Source: Paragorgia papillata (taxonomy: Eukaryota; Cnidaria; Anthozoa; Scleralcyonacea; Coralliidae). From it: DNA of 64,000 nucleotides. The translations under genes were made by a program, and so were the position numbers. Below are positions 23,425 to 63,769 of this stretch, one piece after another. Positions within the stretch are counted from its first letter, which is position 1, and each line of letters opens with the position of its first letter. Under the pieces are notes generated by a model. The model made no database searches. It worked only from the letters and a program-made list of their open reading frames with translations, and was not told where the DNA came from. The stretch covers positions 6,248,501 through 6,312,500 of the forward strand of contig JAWNZC010000322.1 of NCBI GenBank assembly GCA_035771165.1. The letters run 5' to 3'.

Positions 23425-23745
23425 CAGTGTGTATCAAAAAAATTCGAACCCTTAGAAAATGAATTAGCATTCTTTTCAAACAACCTATTGTAGAAGTTTG
23501 AAAGCCCTAAGCACTTCGCTGAACCCACAGATGCGTAAAACACACGGTCTTATACACCTGAGAAATTAAGATAACTTGAAGTGTATGCATGGTGAAAGTA
23601 TTTAAAAGCTTTTTCGCTTCGTTTAACTTATGTGCTGATTAATTTATAACGCAGCGCTTTTAGGGCTTTCAAACTACTACAATAGGTTGTTTGAAAAGAA
23701 TGCTAATTCATTTTCTAAGGGTTCGAATTTTTTTGATACACACTG
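23425..23745. mobile_element. Mariner-like palindromic MITE, CAGTGTGTATCAAAAAAATT ends
   Basis: CAGTGTGTATCAAAAAAATT at the left and the complement at the right, with over 90 bp of arm pairing (AACAACCTATTGTAGAAGTTTG versus CAAACTACTACAATAGGTTG). TA flanks at 23423..23424 and 23746..23747. Inserted into the 27-bp minisatellite. Confidence 0.88.
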
Positions 23746-23750
23746 TAGAG

Positions 23751-23913
23751 CGTTTTCATCTGACGTCACGGCGGCCATATTGGTGTACCAAAACAATGAA
23801 ATGGCGGCCATATTGGTGTACGGTATGGGAATTAGCTCTTTCTTATTCAAATATTTTGTATTGTTTCACCACCCCAATGGGGCCACCGATCACGTGAGTG
23901 AAAACGGTCTATA
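23751..23913. mobile_element. MITE, CGTTTTCATCTGACGTCACG / CACGTGAGTGAAAACG ends
   Basis: Bounded by GCGTTTTCATCTGACGTCACG and ATCACGTGAGTGAAAACGG. The left third holds GGCGGCCATATTGGTGTAC twice. The same arrangement is found at 30345..30494 and 33294..33468. Confidence 0.8.
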
Positions 23914-25558
23914 GAGCCTATATAGAGCCTATAGAATCCGTGGAACCTATACTTCAAAAACTCATTAATAATTCATGAGGAAAACACAAAGGAAATCAGT
24001 ACCATGTCCGTGGTTTTATACCTGATAAAACTTCTTGACGTCAGAAAGAATACTAATGAACATGCAATTTTATATAAAGAATACTAATGAACATAACATC
24101 CAATAACGAATCGTTTTTGAAGCCATTCAAAACAACTCGGGCTGCGCCCTCGTGGTTTTAAATCCGATAAAACACTCCTGCTAGTGTTTTAAATATTACA
24201 TAAAGCCACAGAACCTATAAAACCCATAAAATCTATAGAACTTTTAGAAACCTTTATAACCTCCTTTAGAACCTATAGAACCTATAGAACTTGTAAACTA
24301 ATAGAACACATAAAACCCATAGAACCAATATAAGAACACATGGAACTTATAGAACCTATAGAGTTGGTTACCTATAGAACCTATATAGCCTATGGTACCT
24401 ATAGAACTTAGAGCATATAGAGCCTATATGGTACCTATAGAACTTAGAGCATATATATATATAGAGCCTATGGTACCTATAGAACTTAGAGCATATATAA
24501 AGAGCCTATGGTACCTATAGAACTTATATAGCCTATGGTACCTATAGAACTGAGAGCATATACAGCCTATGGTACCTAGAGAACTTAGAGCATATACAGC
24601 CTATGGTATACCTATAGAACTTATAGAGCCTATGGTACCTATATAACTTATAGAGCCTATGGTACCTATATAGAACTTATAAAATGTATAGAGCCTACGG
24701 TAACTATAGAGCCTATGGTACCTATATAACTAATAGAGCCTATGGTACCTATATAACTAATAGAGCCTATGGTACCTATATAACTAATAGAGCCTATGGT
24801 ACCTAGAGCCTATGCTAACATATGGCGCCTATATGGAACTTATAGAGCCTATAGAGCCTATGGTACCTACATATAGAACTTATAGAGTCCATGGCACCTA
24901 TAGAACCTATAGAGCCTATGGTACCTATAGAACTTATAGAGCCCATGGCACCTATAGAACCTATAGAGCCTATGGTACCTATAGAACTTATAAAACTTAT
25001 AGAGCCTATGGTACCTATAGAGCCTACGGTGCCTATGGAACTTATAGAGCCTATAGAGCCTATGGTACCTATAGAACCTAGAGAGCCTATGGTACCTATA
25101 GAACTTATAAAACGTATATAGAGCCTATGGTACCTATAGAGCCTATGGTGCCTATTGAACTTATAGAGCCTATGGTATCTATATATGGAACTTATAGAGC
25201 CTATGGCACCTATAAAACTTATAGAACCTATGGTACCTATAAAACTTATAGAACCTATGGCACCTATAAAACTTATAGAACCTATGGTACCTATAGAGCC
25301 TATGGAACTTATAGAGCCTATTGTATCTATATATGGAACTTATAGAGCCTATAGAGCCTATGGTATCTATGGCACCTATAGAACGTATAGAGCCTATGGT
25401 ACCTATAGAACCTATAGAGCATATGATACCTATAGAACCTATATAAGGGTATAGAACCTATTGAACCTATGGTTCTTATACAACATGGGGAAACTTAGAA
25501 CTTATAGAGTATATGGCCTATAGAGTCAAAAACGAGTTCGTGATGCGGAAAAAGCCAC

Positions 25559-25785
25559 CGCCACAACACAACACAACACAACACAACACAACACATGACA
25601 ACACAACACAACACAACACAACACATGACAACACAACACATGACAACACAACACAACACAACACATGACAACACAACACAATACAATACAATACAATACA
25701 ATACAATACAAAGCACAACACAGCACAGCACAGCACAGCACAACACAACACAACACAACACAACGCAACGCAACACAACAATTAA
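25559..25785. repeat. (ACAAC)n pentanucleotide microsatellite
   Basis: A long run of ACAAC with blocks interrupted by ACATGACAAC, a (AATAC)n segment at about 25680..25708 and an (AGCAC)n segment at about 25725..25740. Open frames on both strands in this area are artefacts. Confidence 0.95.
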
Positions 25786-26015
25786 GCAGCAGCAAAAACA
25801 ACTGCAACAGGAGGACGAACAATTACAGAAGTGAACAAAGAAAATTTGGCGTTGGTGTCTCACGCCAACAGAGTAGGCAATCCTATCTCACTCTATATAT
25901 TTTTCAAATTATGCACACGAATTAGACAAGTTTTCTTATGTACAGCAAGGTATATTTGTTTCATCTTTAATAAATTGACATTTATATAAGTATTTATGAT
26001 ATAACCCAAATAGTG

Positions 26016-26278
26016 AAATAAAAGTAGCGTGCTGCGTAGGCAGTGTTGAAACAACAATCGAAATATAGAAAGGTTATAGATACAGTATACTGCCGAAACA
26101 GAGAACGTAGTAGTCTAACGTTTCGAGCGAAGGCCCTTCGTCGTTTCTCTCTGACGAAGGGCCTTCGCTCGAAACGTTAGATTCCTACGTTCTCTGTTTC
26201 GGCAGTATATCTAACCTTACTATATTTCGATTGTTGTTTCTACACTGCCTACGCAGCACGTTACTTTTATTTCACTAT
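26016..26278. mobile_element. Fold-back element carrying a hammerhead motif
   Basis: Arms of about 125 bp: AATAAAAGTAGCGTGCTGCG at the left matches CGCAGCACGTTACTTTTATT at the right; AGAGAACGTAG and CTACGTTCTCT continue inward to the centre near 26143. The right arm contains a full hammerhead core; the mirrored copy lacks the CTGA part. A one-armed relative is at about 51028..51145. Confidence 0.8.
26148..26181 (+). ncRNA. Hammerhead ribozyme motif A
   Basis: Core CUGACGA at 26151..26157, helix II GGGC (26159..26162) and GCUC (26167..26170) closed by CUUC, then GAAA at 26171..26174. CG and UU follow, which in dimeric short-helix-III hammerheads form helix III and the cleavage site (between 26178 and 26179). 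Helix I pairs UCU (26148..26150) with AGA (26179..26181). Every universally conserved core base is present. The short helix III matches the type described for Penelope-like retroelements. Activity is inferred. Confidence 0.72.
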
Positions 26279-27359
26279 TTATTATATATGTATTTTGTAA
26301 AAAAAATAGTTTTAGTTTCGAAATTGATGTTCTCGATGTTAGTCTTGAGTGTTCTTCCTCCAATTTCTAAATACAGCCTGCAAGCAGGTCGCTTGAAAAT
26401 ACGAAGTGAGTCCGAGTTTTTTAACCAGCTTGGCGGTATTTAGACTGACATCGGAGGACGAACACTGACAAGTGTTATAGATATAGCTTCTCGAACGAAT
26501 ATGTTTAAGAATCCATTTTTCTCATGAATTATTAATGATTTGAGAAATACTGATCCTAATCAATCCAAAAATATATATAAAAATACCCTCTTCTATATAT
26601 ACTCAGACTGGAAATCCTAAGCCTTAAAGAATTTCTAGCAAACCAAATAAATATAGTAAGAGCGACTATAAACGTGATGTGTACGATGTGTTGGACGACT
26701 TTCAGTGCATGTCGAACCCGGGGGGGGGGGGGGGGGGAAGGGGGTTAAACTATGGAAGACCCGAAGCAAAGCCGTTGTCCTGTTTGACGCTAAAAAGACG
26801 GTGTCCTGTTTGGCGCTAAAACGTCGCGTCAAAAACGTCGCTTACTATCAGTTCCACACAAACTAATGAACGAACGAACCATAGAAATAATTGATCTAAA
26901 ATGCGAGCTCCTATCTCTTGTCAGTCAAAAAAGTGACCCCACTACAGAGAGTCAAAATGGCCTGAAGTTTCGACAGTTTTTAACACGGCGGCGGTTGGTG
27001 ACAATGTGGAGTGGACTATGGATAAAATAGTTTTGAGAGGACAATAAGCTGGGCTGACGTGACCCTCCTCCTAACTTTCAAAATTCAAAATGGCGGATTT
27101 ATAAGGGCAAAATAGAACTTCAATTGGACCCCTGTTACGTGACAGAGCCCGCATTCTAGGTCTATTAGTCTGTGGAACAAACAAACGAACGAACGAACGT
27201 ATTTCTTTCCCAGAAAATTTAGCCAGAGAGAGTATATATTTTTTGGTGGGGAGGGGCGGAAGCATATTTTGCTTGGACACTGGTGTTTGGAATTGACATC
27301 TTAATTTAAAGTCAATTTCAGTATACATTAATTAGACGTTGGACAAATGGGTATATGAA

Positions 27360-27490
27360 ATGAAAATTAACTTTGTCCTATTTGGAGGAACTCTTAAAAT
27401 GATAAAGTAACACCTTATACAGTTTTCCATATCTCACATCGTTCTTGAGGAAATAAGATTTGTTTTGAAGACTTCTTCCAAATAGGACAC
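27360..27490. repeat. Imperfect hairpin with GTCCTATTTGG arms
   Basis: TTTGTCCTATTTGGAGGAACTC pairs with GAAGACTTCTTCCAAATAGGAC. A short MITE-like structure just beyond the MYND exon. Confidence 0.6.
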
Positions 27491-27535
27491 ATTTATTTAA
27501 TATACCCTTTAATAATTTCTCATACATATGTGTTA

Positions 27536-56582
<29,047 letters not shown>

Positions 56583-56662
56583 CTCTGAAATTCTTTTTGG
56601 AGTCAAGACGACGACGCCATTTGGTTGTTGTAACGCATGCGCCAGACTGTAATATTTGGTCC

Positions 56663-56686
56663 GCGCGGGGAACGTGTTCCCCGCGC
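56663..56686. promoter_or_regulatory. Perfect 11-bp inverted repeat upstream of ZMYND10
   Basis: GCGCGGGGAAC and GTTCCCCGCGC are separated by GT, about 80-105 bp upstream of the ZMYND10 start codon. Perfect symmetry and a CpG-rich sequence in an otherwise AT-rich setting suggest a protein-binding site or hairpin in the promoter or leader. No binding factor can be named. Confidence 0.45.
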
Positions 56687-57479
56687 AATTTGTTCGTGAT
56701 TAAAATCCGCCCGCGCAAAATTTAGTGCGGTCACTCAATCCGCGATTTATACTGAGAAATTAACAATTTTGCCAAGATATGCTGTTAATACACATAGTTT
56801 AGTCCGGATTTCACTCAAAATGCTCTCAGAATGCCGGAAATTCCATCTCCAAGTAAGACAATAGAATTCAAAAAAAAAATTGTATAAAGGTCAAAATAAT
56901 TATTAAAAAAAGAAATTTATATAATTTATTGCTAATTGTCAGAATTTCCACAAAACTGTGAGTTCTTTGCTTTAAATATTTCCCCGTAAATTCCCAAGCA
57001 TATATAAATAGTTAAATACTATTGAGACTTGTTGAGTTGGCGTCTTGATCCCATGCAGTGTTTACAACACGAGTATTTTTAGTGCATTCAAGATTAATGT
57101 ACTAGAACAAGTTTTTAATAGCTAAATGTTACCTTATGACCTTATCAAAATTATTCGGTCCTACTAATCACTGCCCGAGACTGCCCGGGAATATAAAACG
57201 ACTGCCCGAGACCTATTAACTCGTTCCTTTATCCAGTAATTAATTATTTTTTTATAAATAATGTTGTTAACCATATGTTTATAAAGAGAAACAAGGCCCT
57301 TTCTCGATATATGAGCAACCGAAATAGAGGAGCTTATTGTGGTAATAAGTCCATGTCCAGTATACACCAATTGAAAAATGCCACATAAAATTCCACATTC
57401 TAAACGTAAATAGCCATCATTATCTATCAATTGCCATCACTATCCATAATCAGACATCGTTAGCCCTAACTACACATCG

Positions 57480-60185
57480 ATAGACATGACCTCACACAAC
57501 CTAGTATCACTTGACATAACCTAGTATCACTTGGTATAACCTAGTATCACTTGGTATAACCTAGTATCACTTGACATAACCTAGTATCACTTGGTATAAC
57601 CTAGTATCACCTGGCATAACCTAGTATCACTTGGTATAACCTAGTATCACTTGGTATAACCTAGTATCACTTGGTATAACCTAGTATCACTTGGTATAAC
57701 CTAGTATCACTTGACATAACCTAGTATCACTTGGTATAACCTAGTATCACTTGACATAACCTAGTATCACTTGACATAACCTAGTATCACTTGACATAAC
57801 CTAGCATCACTTGGTATAACCTAGTATCACTTGGTATAACCTAGTATCACTTGACATAACCTAACATAACCTAGCATCACTTGACATAACCTAACATAAC
57901 CTAACATCACTTGACATAACCTACCATAACCTAACATCACTTGACATAACCTAACATAACCTAACATAACCTAACATAACCTAACATAACCTAACATAAC
58001 CTAGCATCACTTGACATAACCTACCATAACCTAACATCACTTGACATAACCTAGCATCACTTGACATAACCTAACATAACCTAGCATCACTTGACATAAC
58101 CTAACATAACCTAGTATCACTTGACATAACCTAGTATCACTTGGTATAACCTAGTATCACTTGACATAACCTAACATCACTTGACATAACCTAGCATCAC
58201 TTGACATAACCTAACATAACCTAGCATCACTTGACATAACCTAACATAACCTAGCATCACTTGACATAACCTAGCATCACTTGACATAACCTAGCATCAC
58301 TTGACATAACCTAGTATCACTTGACATAACCTAGTATCACTTGGTATAACCTAGTATCACTTGGTATAACCTAGTATCACTTGACATAACCTAGTATCAC
58401 TTGACATAACCTAGTATCACTTGACATAACCTAGTATCACTTGACATAACCTAACATCACTTGACGTAACCTAGCATCACTTGACATAACCTAGCATCAC
58501 TTGACATAACCTAACATAACCTAGCATCACTTGACATAACCTAACATAACCTAGTATCACTTGACATAACCTAGTATCACTTGGTATAACCTAGTATCAC
58601 TTGACATAACCTAACATCACTTGACATAACCTAACATAACCTAACATCACTTGACATAACCTACCATAACCTAACATCACTTGACATAACCTGACATAAC
58701 CTAACATAACCTAACATAACCTAGCATCACTTGACATAACCTACCATAACCTAACATCACTTGACATAACCTAGCATCACTTGACATAACCTAACATAAC
58801 CTAGCATCACTTGACATAACCTAACATAACCTAGTATCACTTGACATAACCTAGTATCACTTGGTATAACCTAGTATCACTTGACATAACCTAACATCAC
58901 TTGACATAACCTAGCATCACTTGACATAACCTAACATAACCTAGCATCACTTGACATAACCTAGCATCACTTGACATAACCTAACATCACTTACCATCAC
59001 TTGACATAACCTGACATAACCTACCATCACCTGACATAACCTGACATAACCTAGCATCACTTGACATAACCTAACATCACTTGACGTAACCTAGCATCAC
59101 TTGACATAACCTACCATCACTTGACATAACCTAACATAACCTAGCATCACTTGACATAACCTAACATAACCTACCATCACTTGACATAACCTAACATAAC
59201 CTAGCATCACTTGACATAACCTAGCATCACTTGACATAACCTAGCATCACTTGACATAACCTAGTATCACTTGACATAACCTAGTATCACTTGGTATAAC
59301 CTAGTATCACTTGACATAACCTAGTATCACTTGACATAACCTAGTATCACTTAGTATAACCTAGTATCACTTGACATAACCTAGTATCACTTGACATAAC
59401 CTAGTATCACTTGACATAACCTAGTATCACTTGACATAACCTAACATCACTTGACGTAACCTAACATAACCTAGCATCACCTGACATAACCTACCATCAC
59501 TTGACATAACCTAACATCACTTGACATAACCTACCATCACTTGACATAACCTACCATCACTTGACATAATCTAACATCACTTGACATAATCTAGCATCAC
59601 TTGACATAACCTAACATCACCTGACATAACCTACCATCACTTGACATAATCTAGCATCACTTGACATAACCTGACATCACTTGACATAACCTACCATCAC
59701 TTACCATCACTTGACATAACCTAGCATCACTTGACATAACCTAGCATCACTTGACATAACCTACCATCACTTACCATCACTTGACATAACCTAGCATCAC
59801 TTGACATAACCTACCATCACTTGACATAACCTAACATCACTTGACATAACCTAACATCACTTACCATCACTTGACATAACCTAGCATCACTTGACATAAC
59901 CTACCATCACTTGACATAACCTAACATCACTTGACATAACCTACCATCACTTACCATCACTTGACATAACCTACCATCACTTGACATAACCTACCATCAC
60001 TTGACATAACCTAACATCACTTGACATAACCTACCATCACTTACCATCACTTGACATAACCTAACATCACTTGACATAACCTACCATCACTTGACTATAA
60101 CCTAGCATCACTTGACATAACCTGACATAACCTAGCATCACTTGACATAACCTAACATCACTTGACAATAGTTGACATAACCTAC
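57480..60185 (+). repeat. Satellite of 10-bp blocks (CTAGTATCAC TTGACATAAC)
   Basis: About 2.7 kb made of decamers of the form CTA(A/G/C)(C/T)AT(A/C)AC or TTG(A/G)(C/T)ATAAC (also TTACCATCAC), most often paired as 20-bp units. From 57481 to about 60090 every block keeps the same 10-base register, with substitutions but no net insertion or deletion. Larger blocks recur about 720 bp apart (for example 57985..58200 and 58705..58920). The reversed array resumes at 63770. Confidence 0.97.
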
Positions 60186-60512
60186 CACCTGGCATAACCT
60201 AATGGTGGAAAGAAGATCAGAAATGAGATATTTCCAAGTGATTTTTTGCCATGGCAATGATCTTGGAAAGATACATATCGGGGAAAAAATCAAAAGTGTG
60301 TTGTTGATCGTTCTGGAAAGTTTAATTTCATGCACATATCTTGTAAGGATAAGGAATAAAATTCCTTAGAATGTTTTCGATCTGTATGTAGCATTGAAGT
60401 AAAAACTGTAAAATCTTCTTTTCTATGTGATGTGTGTTTATAACATTTTCAAGCAAGATATTAGTAACATTGTCGAAATTATTTTTGTGTTGTTACGAAC
60501 TTTCTAAATATA

Positions 60513-60526
60513 GTTTCCATGGCAAC
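60513..60526 (+). promoter_or_regulatory. RFX X-box-like motif (left arm)
   Basis: GTTTCCATGGCAAC matches the RFX consensus GTTNCCATGGNAAC. About 270 bp away, TTGCCATGGCAA at 60247..60258 is a second, partial match. It lies 3.9 kb upstream of ZMYND10 exon 1 and about 0.7 kb upstream of the ORF at 61207. Binding is inferred from sequence only. Confidence 0.5.
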
Positions 60527-60701
60527 AGCAATTGTGAAGATAAGTGTTTTTGGAAATTTTTCATCCTTTTATTTGCTATTTATCGGATTTCCTTCGGTGA
60601 AATTCGTTCAAACTTCGCAGTCTTATAGGAATTGCTTTGCGTAACATTTTCATGCAAAATAAATGTAGGGGTAATTGTTCGAACAGTTTTGGCAATTGGC
60701 A

Positions 60702-60793
60702 GTACCGTAATGATTCGAATAAGCGCCCAGGGCGCTTATTCGGGAGGGGGCGCTTATTGGAAGGAGGGCGCTTACTCGAATCATTACGGTATC
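60702..60793. mobile_element. Short MITE, TACCGTAATGATTCGAATAA ends
   Basis: TACCGTAATGATTCGAATAAG and CTTACTCGAATCATTACGGTA are perfect or near-perfect ends around GCGCCC/GGGCGC-rich text. Mirrored in the right arm at about 63165..63257. Confidence 0.85.
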
Positions 60794-61206
60794 ACCAAAT
60801 TTAATTTTTTTTTAACATTATGAAAAATGTGTTCGATAGAATTGTTTTGAAAAAAGGAATTAAAAAGGTCAAGTCTGCCATGAAATGTGGAAAATTAAAA
60901 AAAAAATTCATAGGAGAAAACGCAAGGAATTCGCGGTTATTTTACGGCTTTTTTACATATGACGGCATACTCCTTTCCGATTTTATGTACATTTCCCGCC
61001 AAAACCCCCAAAGTAATCGATAACTAGCTTGTGCGCGGTCATTAAACTCTAGGGAACCACTTTAAAAAAGTTTAATGAAACTCTCTTAAAAGTGAGACCT
61101 TAAAATTAGGGCATGATAGTAAGAAATAACGTGATTAGTTTTTAGCGGGCAACTGCAACACGTGTCACTGTGTCAGTTACATCGACGACAGGGTTCAGTG
61201 AAAACG

Positions 61207-61449
61207 ATGGCAACAAAAAACGGAGAAAATATTGAAATTGCTGAGGAAATTGATCCCAATAAATTGATATCTAAAGATGGCGTTCTTGGATATGAAAGAG
61301 GGCCGGGGTTTGAACAAGTGACGAATTTCGACATAAAAGTCGATGGGTATGTCGGCGATGGCGAGGGAAATGTAATCGGCTATATCGTTCGAGTTGTGAT
61401 GGCAATCATTGATCCATTATTGACAAGGAACAATACTTCATCAAAGTAA
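61207..61449 (+). CDS. Unrecognised ORF or first exon in palindrome left arm
   Basis: From ATG 61207 the frame encodes 80 residues beginning MATKNGENIEIAEEIDPNKL and including YERGPGFEQVTNFDIKVDGY then VGDGEGNVIGYIVRVVMAII. It is acidic at the N-terminus with a beta-rich, hydrophobic C-terminal part. TAA follows NTSSK at 61447..61449, but AAA|GTAAGAAT overlaps the stop, so this may be a first exon with donor at 61446. An in-frame ATG at 61162 would add 15 residues; the later ATG has a better context (AAAACGATGG). No family is recognised and no further exon was found before the palindrome centre. Codon use looks coding-like, unlike neighbouring frames. Confidence 0.45.
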   Translation: MATKNGENIEIAEEIDPNKLISKDGVLGYERGPGFEQVTNFDIKVDGYVGDGEGNVIGYIVRVVMAIIDPLLTRNNTSSK

Positions 61450-62650
61450 GAATTACAATTTTAGTGTGTTTCTCTAAGTTTATGTAAGTTAACTACTACG
61501 TGAAATGGTGTATACTTCACAAGGTGTAAATTTTATATTAACGTATTTTATTGAAGTAAGTTCTTAACTGCAAATCAGTTTTATCTATCTGCCTCCAATT
61601 CGGTTGTTTTGCCAAGCTGCTACAAGGTTGCAAGTAACAAGTTAGTAGTTTATATAACAAGTCTGTTGAGTCAACCATTCAACCTAGGGCGGGGGAAAAA
61701 AAGCATTTGGCACCAATATCCATCCAAAATCAAAGAATGGATGCTTACAAATGTGAACTGCCTGTCTGCTTGAAGTCGTATATATGTGAAATTTAAGCCT
61801 ATACGTGAAGAATCCTTGTGAATGGAGCAGCATGATCGCTGAAGCTGATCAGCCTGCATGCTGGCCCGACTTTAGCCGTCCGCTAGGGAAATAAATTCGT
61901 TTAAATACTGTTTTCAGGTGACCGCGCCGCGCGCCGAATTTTGGTCGTTGTTTGCATTGTCTCAACTGCTACTTGACACGGCCCAAAGTACGAGTTCACA
62001 CGGGGTCAAGTACAAGTTCAGTTTAGCCAGCATTTTAAATAACCTTGACTAATTAACTGAACTTGTACTTGACCCCGTGTGAACTCGTACTTTGGGCCGT
62101 GTCAAGTAGCAGTTGAGACAATGCAAACAACGACCAAAATTCGGCGCGCGGCGCGGTCACCTGAAAACAGTATTTAAACGAATTTATTTCCCTAGCGGAC
62201 GGCTAAGGTCGGGCCAGCATGCAGGCTGATCAGCTTCAGCGATCATGCTGCTCCATTCACAAGGATTCTTCACGTATAGGCTTAAATTTCACATATATAC
62301 GACTTCAAGCAGACAGGCAGTTCACATTTGTAAGCATCCATTCTTTGATTTTGGATGGATATTGGTGCCAAATGCTTTTTTCCCCCCGCCCTAGGTTGAA
62401 TGGTTGACTCAACAGACTTGTTATATAAACTACTAATTTGTTACTTGCAACCTTCTAGCAGCTTGGCAAAACAACAGAAAAAGCTTTAATAATCTACCGA
62501 ATTGGAGGCAGATAGATAAAACTGATTTGCAATTAAGAACTTACTTCAATAAAATACGTTAATATAAAATTTACACCTTGTGAAGTATACACCATTTCAC
62601 GTAGTAGTTAACTTACATAAACTTAGAGAAACACACTAAAATTGTAATTC

Positions 62651-62809
62651 TTACTTTGATGAAGTATTGTTCCTTGTCAATAATGGATCAATGATTGCCA
62701 TCACAACTCGAACGATATAGCCGATTACATTTCCCTCGCCATCGCCGACATACCCATCGACTTTTATGTCGAAATTCGTCACTTGTTCAAACCCCGGCCC
62801 TCTTTCATA
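62651..62809 (-). pseudogene. Truncated mirror copy of the 61207 ORF
   Basis: Minus-strand copy of the ORF's C-terminal half, from the Tyr of YERGPGFEQ to the same stop. The first ~28 codons and the ATG are missing because the right arm is deleted from 62809 onward relative to the left arm. The retained part is nearly identical to the intact copy. Confidence 0.75.
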
Positions 62810-63432
62810 CTATCATGCCCTAATTTTAAGGTATGACCAGCGATCTAAGCATTTTCAGCGTTCTCACTTTTAAGAGAGTTTCATTAAACTTTTTTAAAGT
62901 GGTTCCCTAGAGTTTAATGACCGCGCACAAGCTAATTATCGATTAGTTTGGGGGTTTTGGCGGGAAAAGTACATAAAATCGGAAAGGAGTATGCCGTCAT
63001 ATGTAAAAAAGCCGTAAAATAACCGCGAATTCCTTGCGTTTCCTCCTATGAATTTTTTTTTTAATTTTCCACATTTCATGGCAGACTTGACCTTTTTAAT
63101 TCCTTTTTTCAAAACAATTCTATCGAACACATTTTTCATAATGTTAAAAAAAAATTAAATTTGGTGATACCGTAATGATTCGAGTAAGCGCCCTCCTTCC
63201 AATAAGCGCCCCCTCCCGAATAAGCGCCCTGGGCGCTTATTCGAATCATTACGGTACTGCCAATTGCCAAAACTGTTCGAACAACTACCCCTACATTTAT
63301 TTTGCATGAAAATGTTACGCAAAGCAATTCCTATAAGACTGCGAAGTTTGAACGAATTTCACCGAAGGAAATCCGATAAATAGCAAATAAAAGGATGAAA
63401 AATTTCCAAAAACACTTATCTTCACAATTGCT

Positions 63433-63446
63433 GTTGCCATGGAAAC
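63433..63446 (-). promoter_or_regulatory. RFX X-box-like motif (right-arm mirror)
   Basis: GTTGCCATGGAAAC on the plus strand, the complement of the motif at 60513..60526. It is kept intact in both arms. Confidence 0.45.
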
Positions 63447-63769
63447 TATATTTAGAAAGTTCGTAACAACACAAAAATAATTTCGACAATGTTACTAATA
63501 TCTTGCTTGAAAATGTTATAAACACACATCACATAGAAAAGAAGATTTTACAGTTTTTACTTCAATGCTACATACAGATCGAAAACATTCTAAGGAATCT
63601 TTTTCCTTATCCTTACAAGATATGTGCATGAAATTAAACTTTCCAGAACGATCAACAACACACTTTTGATTTTTTCCCCAATATGTATCTTTCCAAGATC
63701 ATTGCCATGGCAAAAAATCACTTGGAAATATCTCATTTCTGATCTTCTTTCCACCATTAGGTTATGCCA

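Larger units (their letters stand above)
23390..25510. repeat. Minisatellite of ~27-bp AGCCTATGGTACCTATAGAACTTAT units
   Basis: The dense part is 24200..25510, where units combine AGAGCCTATGG, TACCTATAG and AACTTAT in variable order. Outlying units at 23395..23424 and 23912..23950 show that the array once extended further left and was split by insertions at 23425..23913 and about 23955..24190. Two frames stay open through it (24812..25081 and 25185..25454) giving IEPMVPIEL- or TYRAYG-type peptides, which is a repeat artefact. Confidence 0.9.
60186..63769. repeat. ~3.6-kb near-palindrome with 31-bp spacer
   Basis: The left arm (60186..62023) recurs in reverse complement at 62055..63769. The centre is AGTTCAGTT, a 31-bp spacer, then AACTGAACT. 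The arms differ by point changes and indels: the right arm lacks about 171 bp equivalent to 61120..61290, has about 35 extra bases near 62830..62866, and extra text around 62476..62500. Mirror-image frames (for example 60434..60628 and 63331..63525) are shared repeat text, not genes. Confidence 0.95.

Noticed and set aside
24812..25454. Long open frames (IEPMVPIEL or TYRAYG repeats)
   Set aside because: Open on several frames only because the 27-bp repeat lacks stops; no start context or splice structure.
25495..25925. Cys/Val/Leu-rich and Thr/Gln/His-rich frames
   Set aside because: Translations of the (ACAAC)n microsatellite.
57480..60185. Possible CRISPR-like or telomeric array
   Set aside because: There are no unique spacers between repeats and the unit is not a telomere motif; it is a simple satellite.
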